DNA of 64,000 nt from Microlunatus parietis (GTDB lineage: Bacteria; Actinomycetota; Actinomycetes; Propionibacteriales; Propionibacteriaceae). A model generated the notes under the pieces. It searched no databases and was not told the origin of the DNA. It was given only the letters and a program-made list of their open reading frames with translations. Positions 8,570 to 16,134 of the stretch are shown here, one piece after another; position 1 is the first letter of the stretch, and the number at the start of each line of letters is the position of its first letter. The position numbers were made by a program, and so were the translations under genes. Location: positions 4,402,001 to 4,466,000 of the forward strand of contig NZ_JACCBU010000001.1 in NCBI RefSeq assembly GCF_013407955.1, in the 5' to 3' direction.

Positions 8570-9949
8570 TCACAGGCTCTTGACCTCGGCCAGCAACTTG
8601 CTCATCGTGTCCTTCGCGTCGCCGAACAGCAGCGTGGTGGTCGGCGCGAAGAGCAGCTCGTTCTCGATCCCGGCGAACCCCGGCCGCATCGACCGCTTCA
8701 TGAAGACCACCTGCCGGGCCTGGTTCACCTTCAAGATCGGCATCCCGTAGATCGGAGCCTTCGGATCGGTCTCGGCGGCCGGATTGACCACGTCGTTGGC
8801 GCCGACCACGAGGACCACGTCGGCCTGGCCGAACTCGCCGTTGATCTCGGTCATCTCCTTGAGCTGCTGGTACGGGACCTGCGCCTCGGCCAGCAGCACG
8901 TTCATGTGCCCCGGCATCCGGCCGGCGACCGGGTGGATGGCGTAGTCGACCCGGGTGCCGCGCTGCTGCAGCACCTCGACCAGTTGGTGCAGCGTGTGCT
9001 GGGCCTGGGCGACCGCGAGGCCGTACCCGGGGACGATGATCACCCGGTTCGCGTACCCGAGCATGATCGCCACATCGGTCGGCCCGGCCGAGCGGACCGG
9101 CCGGTCGCTGGCCGTGGTCGCGCCGAGCGTCGAGCCGCCGCGGAGCGCCCCGAACAGGGTGCTGAACAGGGAACGCCCCATCGCCCGGGCCATCAAGATC
9201 GTCAACAGGGTGCCGGCCGCGCCGACCAGGGTGCCCGCGACCAGGAGCAGCAGGTTCTCGAAGACGTAGCCGGTGGCGGCGACACTGAGGCCGGTGAACG
9301 CGTTGAGCAGTGAGATCACGATCGGCACGTCGGCGCCGCCGACGGGCAGCACCAGCAGCACGCCGAGGGCCAGGCCGAGCAGGGTCAGCAGGCCGCCGAC
9401 CGCGACCGACGGGACCAGCACCACGCCGACCGCAGCGCCGAGCGCCGCGACCAGACAGGCGACATAGGCGATCGGATAGCCGAGGAACGTGACCGGGCGG
9501 GTGGTCATCCACTCCTGCAGCTTGAGGAACGTGACGATCGACCCGGCGAAGCTGATCGAGCCGACCAAGATCGTGAACGCGGTGGCGATCAGATCGAACG
9601 CCGGCGGGTGATGGTCGGCCAGCGCGCCCAACTCGACCAGGGCGATGATCGCCGCCGCGCCGCCACCGACGCCGTTGAACAACGCGACCAGCTGCGGCAT
9701 CCCGGTCATCTTCACCCGGTTCGCGCCGATCACGCCGATCGCGGTACCGACGGCGATCGCGAGCAGGATCGGCAGCACGTGGTCCAGCGGCGCGGCGAAG
9801 AAGACGATCACGACGGCGACCACGGCACCGGCGGCACCGATCAGGTTGCCGCGCCGGGCCGTCTTCGGCGACGACAATCCCTTCAGCGCAAGGATGAAGC
9901 AGACCGCGACGACAAGATAGCCGAACTGCACCCAGGTCGGCGTGATCAC
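8570..9949 (-). CDS. pntB: NAD(P) transhydrogenase subunit beta
   Basis: 459 residues. The first ~260 are membrane helices forming the proton channel together with PntAB, and the C-terminal domain binds NADP(H), with the fingerprint VIIVPGYGLAVAQAQHTL and a later 'ADVVLVVGANDVVNPAA'. The ending 'LLFGDAKDTMSKLLAEVKSL' is typical of PntB. The enzyme uses the proton gradient to pass hydride from NADH to NADP+, supplying NADPH. It is the last gene of pntAA-pntAB-pntB and overlaps pntAB by four bases. The three-subunit split form is the usual actinobacterial and alphaproteobacterial layout. Confidence 0.97.
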   Translation of the reverse strand: MITPTWVQFGYLVVAVCFILALKGLSSPKTARRGNLIGAAGAVVAVVIVFFAAPLDHVLPILLAIAVGTAIGVIGANRVKMTGMPQLVALFNGVGGGAAAIIALVELGALADHHPPAFDLIATAFTILVGSISFAGSIVTFLKLQEWMTTRPVTFLGYPIAYVACLVAALGAAVGVVLVPSVAVGGLLTLLGLALGVLLVLPVGGADVPIVISLLNAFTGLSVAATGYVFENLLLLVAGTLVGAAGTLLTILMARAMGRSLFSTLFGALRGGSTLGATTASDRPVRSAGPTDVAIMLGYANRVIIVPGYGLAVAQAQHTLHQLVEVLQQRGTRVDYAIHPVAGRMPGHMNVLLAEAQVPYQQLKEMTEINGEFGQADVVLVVGANDVVNPAAETDPKAPIYGMPILKVNQARQVVFMKRSMRPGFAGIENELLFAPTTTLLFGDAKDTMSKLLAEVKSL

Positions 9950-10305
9950 GATTCGACTTCCTTGCGCGCCGAGCCCGTCCCCTCAACGCGCCCTGAACCC
10001 GTAGAAGGGCCGCGCGAGCGCAGTTCCTTGCGGCCGGCGAACATCCGCAGCATCCGATCCGTGACGACGAACCCGCCGGCCAGGTTGATCGAGGCCAGGA
10101 CGACCGCGATCAGGGCCAGCACCAGGACCGGCGTCGTGGTCGCCGTACCGGCTGCGATGATCGCGCCGACCAGGATCACGCCGTGGATCGCGTTGGCCCC
10201 GGACATCAGCGGAGTGTGCAGCGTCGAGGACACCTTCGAGATCACCTCGATGCCGACGAAGACGGCCAGCACGAAGAAGATCAGCCAGACCATCGGATCA
10301 CTCAT
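9946..10305 (-). CDS. pntAB: NAD(P) transhydrogenase subunit alpha, membrane part
   Basis: About 119 residues with three or four membrane helices; 'HTPLMSGANAIHGVILVGAI' is the family hallmark of the membrane part of the alpha subunit. The ATG at 10305 overlaps the pntAA stop by eight bases (ATGAGTGA); a TTG at 10311 could add two residues. The family normally ends soon after the last helix, but here the protein carries an extra tail of about 25 residues (RSRGPSTGSGRVEGTGSAR...) encoded by a palindromic element at 9979-10009, so the tail looks like a repeat insertion tolerated in frame. Confidence 0.93.
   Translation of the reverse strand: MSDPMVWLIFFVLAVFVGIEVISKVSSTLHTPLMSGANAIHGVILVGAIIAAGTATTTPVLVLALIAVVLASINLAGGFVVTDRMLRMFAGRKELRSRGPSTGSGRVEGTGSARKEVES
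9979..10009. repeat. imperfect palindromic element inside the pntAB 3' end
   Basis: Arms CCCCTCAACG (9979-9988) and CGTAGAAGGG (10000-10009) pair with a single mismatch and one offset around CGCCCTGAACC. In the pntAB frame it encodes STGSGRVEG; on the other strand it would encode STRPEPVEG. I recall such peptide strings as products of dispersed intergenic palindromes in high-GC genomes. Only one copy is present in this window, so the repeat status is inferred from its structure and from the extra tail it creates. Confidence 0.5.
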
Positions 10306-11452
10306 CGGCAATCACCACCCCGTCGTTGATCAACTCAGTGTCGATCAAGGACGCGGCCGGTCCGTGAGTGATCATGCCGTCGCGGGTCAGGCACATGCCG
10401 GCGACCACCTCGTCGCCGTAGTCCGGCGCGAACCGTCCGTCGGCGGTCATCAGCATGATCACGTTCGCGACGTTCTGGGCGTAGAGCCTGCTGGCCGGGC
10501 CGGGCAGCTGGCTGGGTACGTTCGCGCCGCCCCACACCCTGGCCTGGCCCACCCTGGTGACGGTCCCGGGCCGGACGTCCTCGACGTTGCCGCCGGTGTC
10601 CGCGGCGAGATCGACGATCACCGAGTCCGGCTTCATCCGTTCGGTCATCGTCCGGGTGATCAGGATGGGCGGCCTGCGATTCGGCACCGAGGCCGTGGTG
10701 ATCACCGCGTCCGCCGCGGCCAGATAGGGGGTGAGGCGTTGTTGCTGCAGCAGGGCCCGTTCCGGGGACATCTCCCGGGCGTAACCGCCGGCGCCGTCCA
10801 GCGGCGGCAGGTCAAGCTCGATCGCGATGGCGCCCATCGACGCGATCTCCTCGGAGGCGGCCGGCCGGACGTCGTAGCCCTTCACCACCGCACCGAGCCG
10901 CCGGGCGGTCGCGATCGCCTGCAGCCCGGCCACACCGGCACCGAGCACCACCACCTGGGCCGGCGGGATGGTGCCGGCCGCGGTCATGCTCATCGGGAAG
11001 AACTGGCGCAGCATCCCGGCCGCGACGATCGCGCCGCGGTAGCCGGCGACCATCGCCTGCGAGGTCAGCGCGTCCATCGACTGGGCCCGCGAGATCCGCG
11101 GCACCAGGTCCATCGCGAACGAGGTGACCCGGGCGTCCCGACGGATCCGTACCACCTCGAGGTCGTGGGAGTAGGGCAGGAAGGACAGCGTCGCGGTCCC
11201 TGGCGGCAGGTCGGCGACCAGCTCGGGCGGCAGCGGTTGCACGCTGATGATCAACTCCGCGCCCTGCAGTGCGTCCTCGGTGATCGTGGCGCCGGCCGCC
11301 GCGTACGCCTCGTCGGTGATCATCGCGCCCTGCCCGGCCCCGGGCTGCACCGCGAATTCGTACCCTGCGGTGATCAGGCCGCCGACCAGTTCGGGCACCA
11401 TCGCGACCCGGGCCTCGCCCGGTTCCGACTCCTTCGCCAGCGCGATCCGCAC
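10298..11452 (-). CDS. pntAA: NAD(P) transhydrogenase subunit alpha, NAD-binding part
   Basis: 384 residues, soluble NAD(H)-binding domain. The start MRIALAKESEPGEARVAMVP is the classic alanine dehydrogenase/PntAA opening, and the Rossmann fingerprint VVVLGAGVAGLQAIATARRLG is followed by KGYDVRPAA. The mobile-loop region and 'SVIVDLAADTGGNVE' also match. The protein docks on the membrane subunits and donates hydride from NADH. The start is GTG (11450-11452). It is first in a tight three-gene operon; only nine bases separate its start from the end of the GIY-YIG gene upstream on the same strand, so the promoter may lie inside or before that gene. Confidence 0.96.
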   Translation of the reverse strand: MRIALAKESEPGEARVAMVPELVGGLITAGYEFAVQPGAGQGAMITDEAYAAAGATITEDALQGAELIISVQPLPPELVADLPPGTATLSFLPYSHDLEVVRIRRDARVTSFAMDLVPRISRAQSMDALTSQAMVAGYRGAIVAAGMLRQFFPMSMTAAGTIPPAQVVVLGAGVAGLQAIATARRLGAVVKGYDVRPAASEEIASMGAIAIELDLPPLDGAGGYAREMSPERALLQQQRLTPYLAAADAVITTASVPNRRPPILITRTMTERMKPDSVIVDLAADTGGNVEDVRPGTVTRVGQARVWGGANVPSQLPGPASRLYAQNVANVIMLMTADGRFAPDYGDEVVAGMCLTRDGMITHGPAASLIDTELINDGVVIADE

Positions 11453-11461
11453 ACCGCGAAT

Positions 11462-12316
11462 CTAGCCGACCGGACCCAGGACCGGAGTGATCTCCGCGCG
11501 AATCAGGGCGCGCAGAGTATCGGCGTCGATCGGCCCGGCCCGCAGCCCGTGCCGCAGCCGGCGATCACGGAGCCGGCGCGGGCCGGCGCGGTAGAACCGT
11601 TCGGCCAGCGCGCGATCCTTGCGCAACCCCGCCCGCACGAAGTCCGGCCGGCCGGCTGCCCGCTCGAGCAAATCGGCGGGCAGCTTGGCCCTGGTGCCGG
11701 AGAGGAACCGGTGCAGCGGTTCGCGCAGCGCCGGATCGACCGGGACCGCGTACGTGTCCGGCGCCGACCGGGTCAGCGCCGCCGGGGTGTGCGAGCCCGT
11801 CGAGGACGCGGCCCAGAGCAGCCGAAGCAGCGCCGTATAGCCATCACTGCAAGCGATCCCGAGCGGCGCGCCCTTGCCCTTGCCGAGGTGCGGGAAACAG
11901 CCGTAGCTCCGACCGGTGCCCGGGCGGGCCGGGCAGAGGGTGAACCGGACCCGGTCGTGCTGATCTTCGGTGATCGTGAGGTACGGCGAGCGCGGCAGAG
12001 TGGCCGGGTCGCCGTCCCGGCGCCGCTGCGCGTTGTGCGCCGGCCGCAGCGCGAAGATCAACTCCTCCTCGCGCCAGGACGCCTCCACCTCGTCGTTCGC
12101 GACCTCCCAGACGATCCTCCGGACCAGGACATACTTCTGGTCCAGCCAGTAGTCCGACGGCCTCGCCGCCGCGTGCTGGCGCAGCCGCTGCCGCAGGTCG
12201 GTCGCCCTGCCCACGTACAGGATGTCGTCCGACGCGCCGAGAAAGAGATAGATCCCGGGCTCCCGCGGCGCCTGCCGGGCGGCCGCGTTGATCATTTCGA
12301 GCCCTTGCGTCACCAT
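11462..12316 (-). CDS. GIY-YIG nuclease family protein
   Basis: 284 residues. The first ~85 residues form a GIY-YIG nuclease domain: EPGIYLFLGASDDILYVG contains both halves (GIY and YVG for YIG), followed by the arginine helix RATDLRQRLRQH and the acidic helix VEASWREEELIFALRPAHN with the metal-binding glutamate and the terminal asparagine. This is the arrangement of the UvrC N-terminal and Cho domains. The remaining ~200 residues are not UvrC; they resemble no family I can name. A role in incision of damaged DNA is likely but not shown. It is divergent from the downstream kinase gene with 54 bp between starts. Confidence 0.82.
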   Translation of the reverse strand: MVTQGLEMINAAARQAPREPGIYLFLGASDDILYVGRATDLRQRLRQHAAARPSDYWLDQKYVLVRRIVWEVANDEVEASWREEELIFALRPAHNAQRRRDGDPATLPRSPYLTITEDQHDRVRFTLCPARPGTGRSYGCFPHLGKGKGAPLGIACSDGYTALLRLLWAASSTGSHTPAALTRSAPDTYAVPVDPALREPLHRFLSGTRAKLPADLLERAAGRPDFVRAGLRKDRALAERFYRAGPRRLRDRRLRHGLRAGPIDADTLRALIRAEITPVLGPVG

Positions 12317-12370
12317 CCCATCCTGGGGTCTCGGCCCACCCGAGAGTCAAGGGGATGCGAGAGTCGTGGC

Positions 12371-12910
12371 ATGAGCGGAACCCTGTTCGTGCTGGCCGGT
12401 GGTCAGGCGGCCGGCAAATCGACGCTGTGCCCGGAGCTGGTGCGGCTCGCGGCGGGCCCGATCGTGCTGGACATGGACGAGTTGCTCGACGACGGGGTTC
12501 TGCTGGGGCACCGGATCGGTCCGGACCTCCCGCCGGACATCGGCGCGGACTACGACCGGCTCTGGACGCGCGTCGTCGATCTTGTCCGTCGCGCTGGGCA
12601 CCCGGTGATCTTCCTCTGCCCGACTCCCCGGGCGAGTGTGCTGGCGGCTGGGGAGCCGTTCGGTTCCTCGGCCCACTGGGCCCGGCTGGCCTGCGACCGC
12701 GCGGTGCGCGAGCAGCGGTTGCTGGCCCGGGGCTGGTCGGCGGCCGAGGTCGCGGAGTTCCTCGAAGATCCCGGTCACGCCGAGATCGAGGCGCTGATCC
12801 CGCGCGAGTTCCGTACCGACCGATCGAGCCCGACCGAGATCGCCCGCGACGTGCTCGCCTGGGTGGACGAGACTCAGTCCGGCGTGAAGGGCGTCAGGCA
12901 GAACGGGTGA
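12371..12910 (+). CDS. P-loop kinase-like ATPase
   Basis: 179 residues beginning MSGTLFVLAGGQAAGKSTLC, with a Walker A loop at residues 10-18. A second acidic motif, VLDMDELLDDG, follows the first strand as in AAA_33/zeta-toxin-like and nucleoside-kinase-like proteins, and VIFLCPTP ends a core strand. Proteins of this size and shape phosphorylate small molecules; substrate unknown. It heads a short run with a nucleotidyltransferase and an aminoglycoside-phosphotransferase-like gene, all acting on small phosphate-acceptor groups, which hints at a resistance or modification cassette without proving it. Confidence 0.7.
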   Translation: MSGTLFVLAGGQAAGKSTLCPELVRLAAGPIVLDMDELLDDGVLLGHRIGPDLPPDIGADYDRLWTRVVDLVRRAGHPVIFLCPTPRASVLAAGEPFGSSAHWARLACDRAVREQRLLARGWSAAEVAEFLEDPGHAEIEALIPREFRTDRSSPTEIARDVLAWVDETQSGVKGVRQNG

Positions 12911-12955
12911 ACCGGCCGGATCCAGGAGTCCGTCCGCAGCTCTTACGCTGAGCGG

Positions 12956-13594
12956 GTGGGGTCGGAGGACGTACGCGACGTCGCTCGGCGCGCCGAGCTG
13001 GCCGAGGCGGTGATCGCTCGTCTCGCCGGCGTGCCGGGAGTGGTCGGGGTGCGGCCGTTCGGGAGCCTGGCCTCGGGCCGCGCGGACGCGTACTCCGACA
13101 TCGATCTTGTCGTCGAACTCGACGGCGTCTCGGACCTGACGTTCGCCCAGGAGATCCCTGATCATCTCGCGCCACTCGGTCGGCCACTGATCACTGGTTG
13201 GGGACTGGATCGACTCCCCGACACCTATGTCCGGACGATCTACCTCGCCGACTACCCGCTGTTCTGGCACCTCGACATCGGGTCCGCCGGCCCGTTGCAC
13301 GAGGCCGATGCTGATCTTGGTCGCCGCTACCACTGGCCGCAGATCTTCAAGATGTGGATCGCCGCGGTCAAGGATCAACTGCGCGGCCGGCCCGAACGGA
13401 CCGCGGACTTCCTGCGGCACATCGCGGCGTGGGCCGACCTGTCGAGGTTGTCCGGCCCGGACGCCGTACGTCTCGGGCAGTCCCTTGAGCTCTGTGTCGA
13501 ACGGGCCCGAGCTCGCGGTGCTCCCTGCGCAGAGATCTACCGCCGGTGCGCGGAACTGCGGGCGACACACGTGCCGGGCTGGGACGGGACGTGA
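12956..13594 (+). CDS. nucleotidyltransferase-fold protein
   Basis: 212 residues from a GTG start. The polymerase-beta-type nucleotidyltransferase signature is complete in its first half: GS (36-37), about ten residues, then DID (48-50) in GSLASGRADAYSDIDLVVEL, with a possible third acid further on (HLDIG). The C-terminal half is helical. Such proteins include aminoglycoside adenylyltransferases and minimal nucleotidyltransferases. It overlaps the following phosphotransferase gene by GTGA, so the two are co-translated. Specific substrate cannot be read from the sequence. Confidence 0.78.
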   Translation: MGSEDVRDVARRAELAEAVIARLAGVPGVVGVRPFGSLASGRADAYSDIDLVVELDGVSDLTFAQEIPDHLAPLGRPLITGWGLDRLPDTYVRTIYLADYPLFWHLDIGSAGPLHEADADLGRRYHWPQIFKMWIAAVKDQLRGRPERTADFLRHIAAWADLSRLSGPDAVRLGQSLELCVERARARGAPCAEIYRRCAELRATHVPGWDGT

Positions 13595-14643
13595 CGCCTT
13601 CCTGGGGCACGGAGGCCTGGCGCGCAGCGGCCGAGCGATGGGCGCGGGACCGACTAGGGGACCTGGGCCTGGAACCGACCGGTCCAATGGCCGAGGTCTC
13701 CGTCCAGGCCTGGTCGGCAGTCTGGCGGCTGCCGACCCTGGAGGGCCCGGTGTTGATCAAGCAGACCACGCCGGCTCATCGGCACGAAGGGCTGGCGGTG
13801 ACCTTCGCGGCCGACTGCGAACCGAAGCTTGTTGATCAACCGCTCGCCGTCGACCCGTCCACCGCTCGGTACCTGCTGCGCGACGATGGCCCGACTCTCT
13901 TCGAGGGCGACCCTGATCATCGAGGGGTCCACGTCGAGACGATCACCGCGCTGCTCCGGGATTATGCCGGACTCCAGCAGGCCACGGTCGGCCGCGGCCG
14001 GCAGGCGGCCGAGGCGGGAATCCCCTTCTGGGACTGCGCTGTCGCCGGCCGGAGCGCAATGGAGCTCTCCGATCGGCTGCACGAGTTCCCGGCCTCGGAC
14101 CCCCGGCACGTTTCGGCTGAGCAGCTGCACCACATCCGCTCCGCCGCCGCAGACCTCGATCGGGCCGCTGAACGGCTGGCGGCCTCGCCCTTACCGGTCT
14201 GTCTTGATCACGGCGATCTCTGGCCGGGCAACGCGCTGCCGCCCCGCCCCGGTCGGCCCCACTACCGGCTGATCGACTTCGGCGACGCCGCCTGGACTCA
14301 TCCGTTCCTGTCGCTGATCATGATGATCATCGAGTGCCACTACCGCTGGTCCGTTCCTGATCTTCCCGGCACGCTCAACCTCGACTACCCGGTGCTGCAC
14401 CGGATCGTCGACGCCTACCTGGAGAGCTGGACGGAGTACGCTCCGTTGCCCGAGCTGCGGATGATCATGGCCGACGCGCTCCGACTCGCGCCGCTGCGGA
14501 GGAGCCAAGCCTGGATCACCAACCTCGCCGAAGCGGACGAGGCCACCATCGCCAGGCATGGCCGGCTGCCCTGGAGCTGGCTCAAGGACGTGGCCCTCCC
14601 GGTGACCGGCCTGATCAGTTCGGCACGAGGCGGCAGCTGGTGA
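13591..14643 (+). CDS. aminoglycoside phosphotransferase-like kinase (APH family)
   Basis: 350 residues with the protein-kinase-like fold of APH and choline/homoserine kinases. The catalytic loop VCLDHGDLWPGNALP (His207, Asp209, Asn214 region) and the metal-binding motif YRLIDFGDAAW are both intact, as is the N-lobe lysine strand PVLIKQTTP. GTG at 13591 overlaps the preceding stop. The family phosphorylates hydroxyl groups of small molecules; environmental members are mostly not antibiotic-resistance proteins. It is the last gene before the decayed DUF222/HNH locus. Confidence 0.83.
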   Translation: MTPSWGTEAWRAAAERWARDRLGDLGLEPTGPMAEVSVQAWSAVWRLPTLEGPVLIKQTTPAHRHEGLAVTFAADCEPKLVDQPLAVDPSTARYLLRDDGPTLFEGDPDHRGVHVETITALLRDYAGLQQATVGRGRQAAEAGIPFWDCAVAGRSAMELSDRLHEFPASDPRHVSAEQLHHIRSAAADLDRAAERLAASPLPVCLDHGDLWPGNALPPRPGRPHYRLIDFGDAAWTHPFLSLIMMIIECHYRWSVPDLPGTLNLDYPVLHRIVDAYLESWTEYAPLPELRMIMADALRLAPLRRSQAWITNLAEADEATIARHGRLPWSWLKDVALPVTGLISSARGGSW

Positions 14644-14693
14644 AGTTGTCCACAGATCCCTTGTTTTGTTGGGTTTCTGTCAGTCCGGTGCGG

Positions 14694-14707
14694 TAGAATG
14701 ACATGCA
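14694..14707 (+). promoter_or_regulatory. probable leaderless promoter of the DUF222/HNH gene
   Basis: A good -10 hexamer TAGAAT (14694-14699) ends seven bases before the ATG at 14707, which places transcription start at or next to that ATG. This favours ATG 14707, coding MFESLESRAAG, as the ancestral start rather than the ATG at 14703 in another frame. No clear -35 is visible. Confidence 0.45.
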
Positions 14708-16017
14708 TGTTCGAATCGTTGGAGTCGAGGGCTGCGGGTATGGGGCCGACGACATCCTGAAGGCCGCGGGCGGGGTGAAGCGTGCCCGGATCGCGGCCGC
14801 GAACGAACTCCTGGTGTGGACGGCGGCCTGGGCGGATGCGCACCCGGCGGAGTCGATCATGGAATCGGGTCCTGGAATGGCCCAGGCGATCCGGCCCGGT
14901 GGTGAGGGGACCCCGGCGGTGAATGATCTGGCGATGCTGGAGTTCGTGACCAAGATCGGCAAGAGTCATGCCGCCGGGATGGTGTTCATCGGGGATGTGT
15001 TGGATCTGCGGCATCGGTTGCCGCTGCTGTGGGCGCGGGCGATGCGGTGTGAGGTGGAGGAGTGGCAGGCCTGCAAGATCGCCCGGTTGACCCACCACCT
15101 GACGGTGGGACAGGCGGCGGAGGTGGATCGGGCGGTCGCGCAGTGTGCCGGGAGGCAGCCGTTCGGGAAGTTGCGGGACGTGGCCGAGGCGGCGATCTTG
15201 CGGGTCGACGGTGACCGGGCCCGGGCCGAGTATCAGCGGCGGCGCAAGCAACGCGGGGTGTGGTTGTCGCAGACCGACGACAACGGTCTGAAGGGCGTCT
15301 TCGGCCGGTTGGAGCCGTTGGCGGCGGCCCGCCTGTTCGGCAGGGTGCAGGAGCTGGCGGATTGTCTGACCGAGGGCACTGCTGATGAGCGGCGCGCCGA
15401 GGCGTTCGGCCTGTTGGGTGATGTCGGCGCGCTGACCAGGCTGCTGGCGAAGCGGCGGCAGCCGGAACTGTTCGACGACGACCTCGCCGACGCGGTCGCG
15501 GCCCTGACCCCGGACGACGAACCCGATTCCGTGGTGGAGGAGTCCGAGGTCCATCCGGCTCTGCGGGACCGGTCAGTGTCGGTGGACGTCGAGGAGATGA
15601 TCTTCGCGGAGGCGGTCGAACGGCTCGTCGCCGAACTGGATCCCAAGCTGCTGATGCCGACGTCGACCGTAGTGGTGCACATCTCCGCCGAAGACCTCGC
15701 CGGGTCCGAGGGTGTGTGCCGGGTGCCCGGGGTCGGTCCGGTGCTGAAGAGTGTGGTCGGTGAGTGGCTCGGTCATGATCGGGTGGTGGTGCGGCCGGTG
15801 ATTGATCTCAACGATGCCCCACCACCCGTGGACGCCTACGAGATTCCCTATCGCCACCGTGATCACGCGTTCTTGCGGCAACCGGCCAGTGCGTTCCCGT
15901 GGTCGACCGCGGCCCGGAGGCTCGATCTTGATCACACCGACCCGTACCAGCCGAACGGCCCGCCGGGTCAGACCCGGGTGGAGAAGCTCTGTCCGTTCTC
16001 GAGGTTCGAGCAGTTGA
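14707..16017 (+). pseudogene. DUF222/HNH endonuclease gene, 5' part, frameshifted and interrupted
   Basis: The open frame from ~14745 encodes a DUF222 (13E12 repeat family) protein: GADDILKAAGGVKRARIAAANELLVW..., ending in the HNH motif RLDLDHTDPYQP, GPPGQTRVEKLCPFSRF. The natural N-terminus MFESLESRAAGMG starts at ATG 14707 in another frame and joins the rest only if one G is restored in the run at 14742-14745, so a one-base deletion is likely. A group II intron then cuts the gene at 16017/16018, inside the HNH domain; the remaining C-terminus is at 18231-18393. DUF222/HNH proteins are multi-copy actinobacterial proteins of unclear role, suspected homing-type nucleases. Confidence 0.75.
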
Positions 16018-16019
16018 GT

Positions 16020-16069
16020 CGGCCTGGGGCGCGGTGTCGGGATTGCTCCCGGTCCGTTTCCCCAGGCCG
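16020..16069 (-). ncRNA. group II intron domain VI
   Basis: Perfect 10-bp stem CGGCCTGGGG / CCCCAGGCCG (16060-16069 with 16020-16029) directly 3' of domain V and two bases before the predicted 3' splice site. The branch-point adenosine should lie on the 3' side of this hairpin; I did not assign it. Confidence 0.7.
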
Positions 16070-16075
16070 CTCTCC

Positions 16076-16109
16076 GAACCCGGCGTGCGTGTTTCCACGC
16101 ACCGGGCTC
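16076..16109 (-). ncRNA. group II intron domain V (catalytic hairpin)
   Basis: Exactly 34 nt on the minus strand, GAGCCCGGTGCG...GGGTTC. It shows the AGC catalytic triad at positions 2-4, a GAAA tetraloop closed by GTG/CAC, and the dinucleotide bulge on the 3' side of the upper stem (CACG). All are canonical, so the ribozyme core is probably functional. Confidence 0.85.
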
Positions 16110-16134
16110 TCCATGGTTCTGCCGGTGGGTTGGT

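Noticed and set aside
9608..12910. 1100-codon open frame on the plus strand across pnt and GIY-YIG genes
   Set aside because: It is antisense to the intact transhydrogenase and GIY-YIG genes, rich in Arg/His/Gly/Pro, and matches no family; only its end coincides with the real kinase gene.
12371..14643. Toxin-antitoxin or phage-defence system from kinase, nucleotidyltransferase and phosphotransferase genes
   Set aside because: No antitoxin partner, effector nuclease or membrane effector is adjacent; the three genes fit small-molecule modification at least as well.
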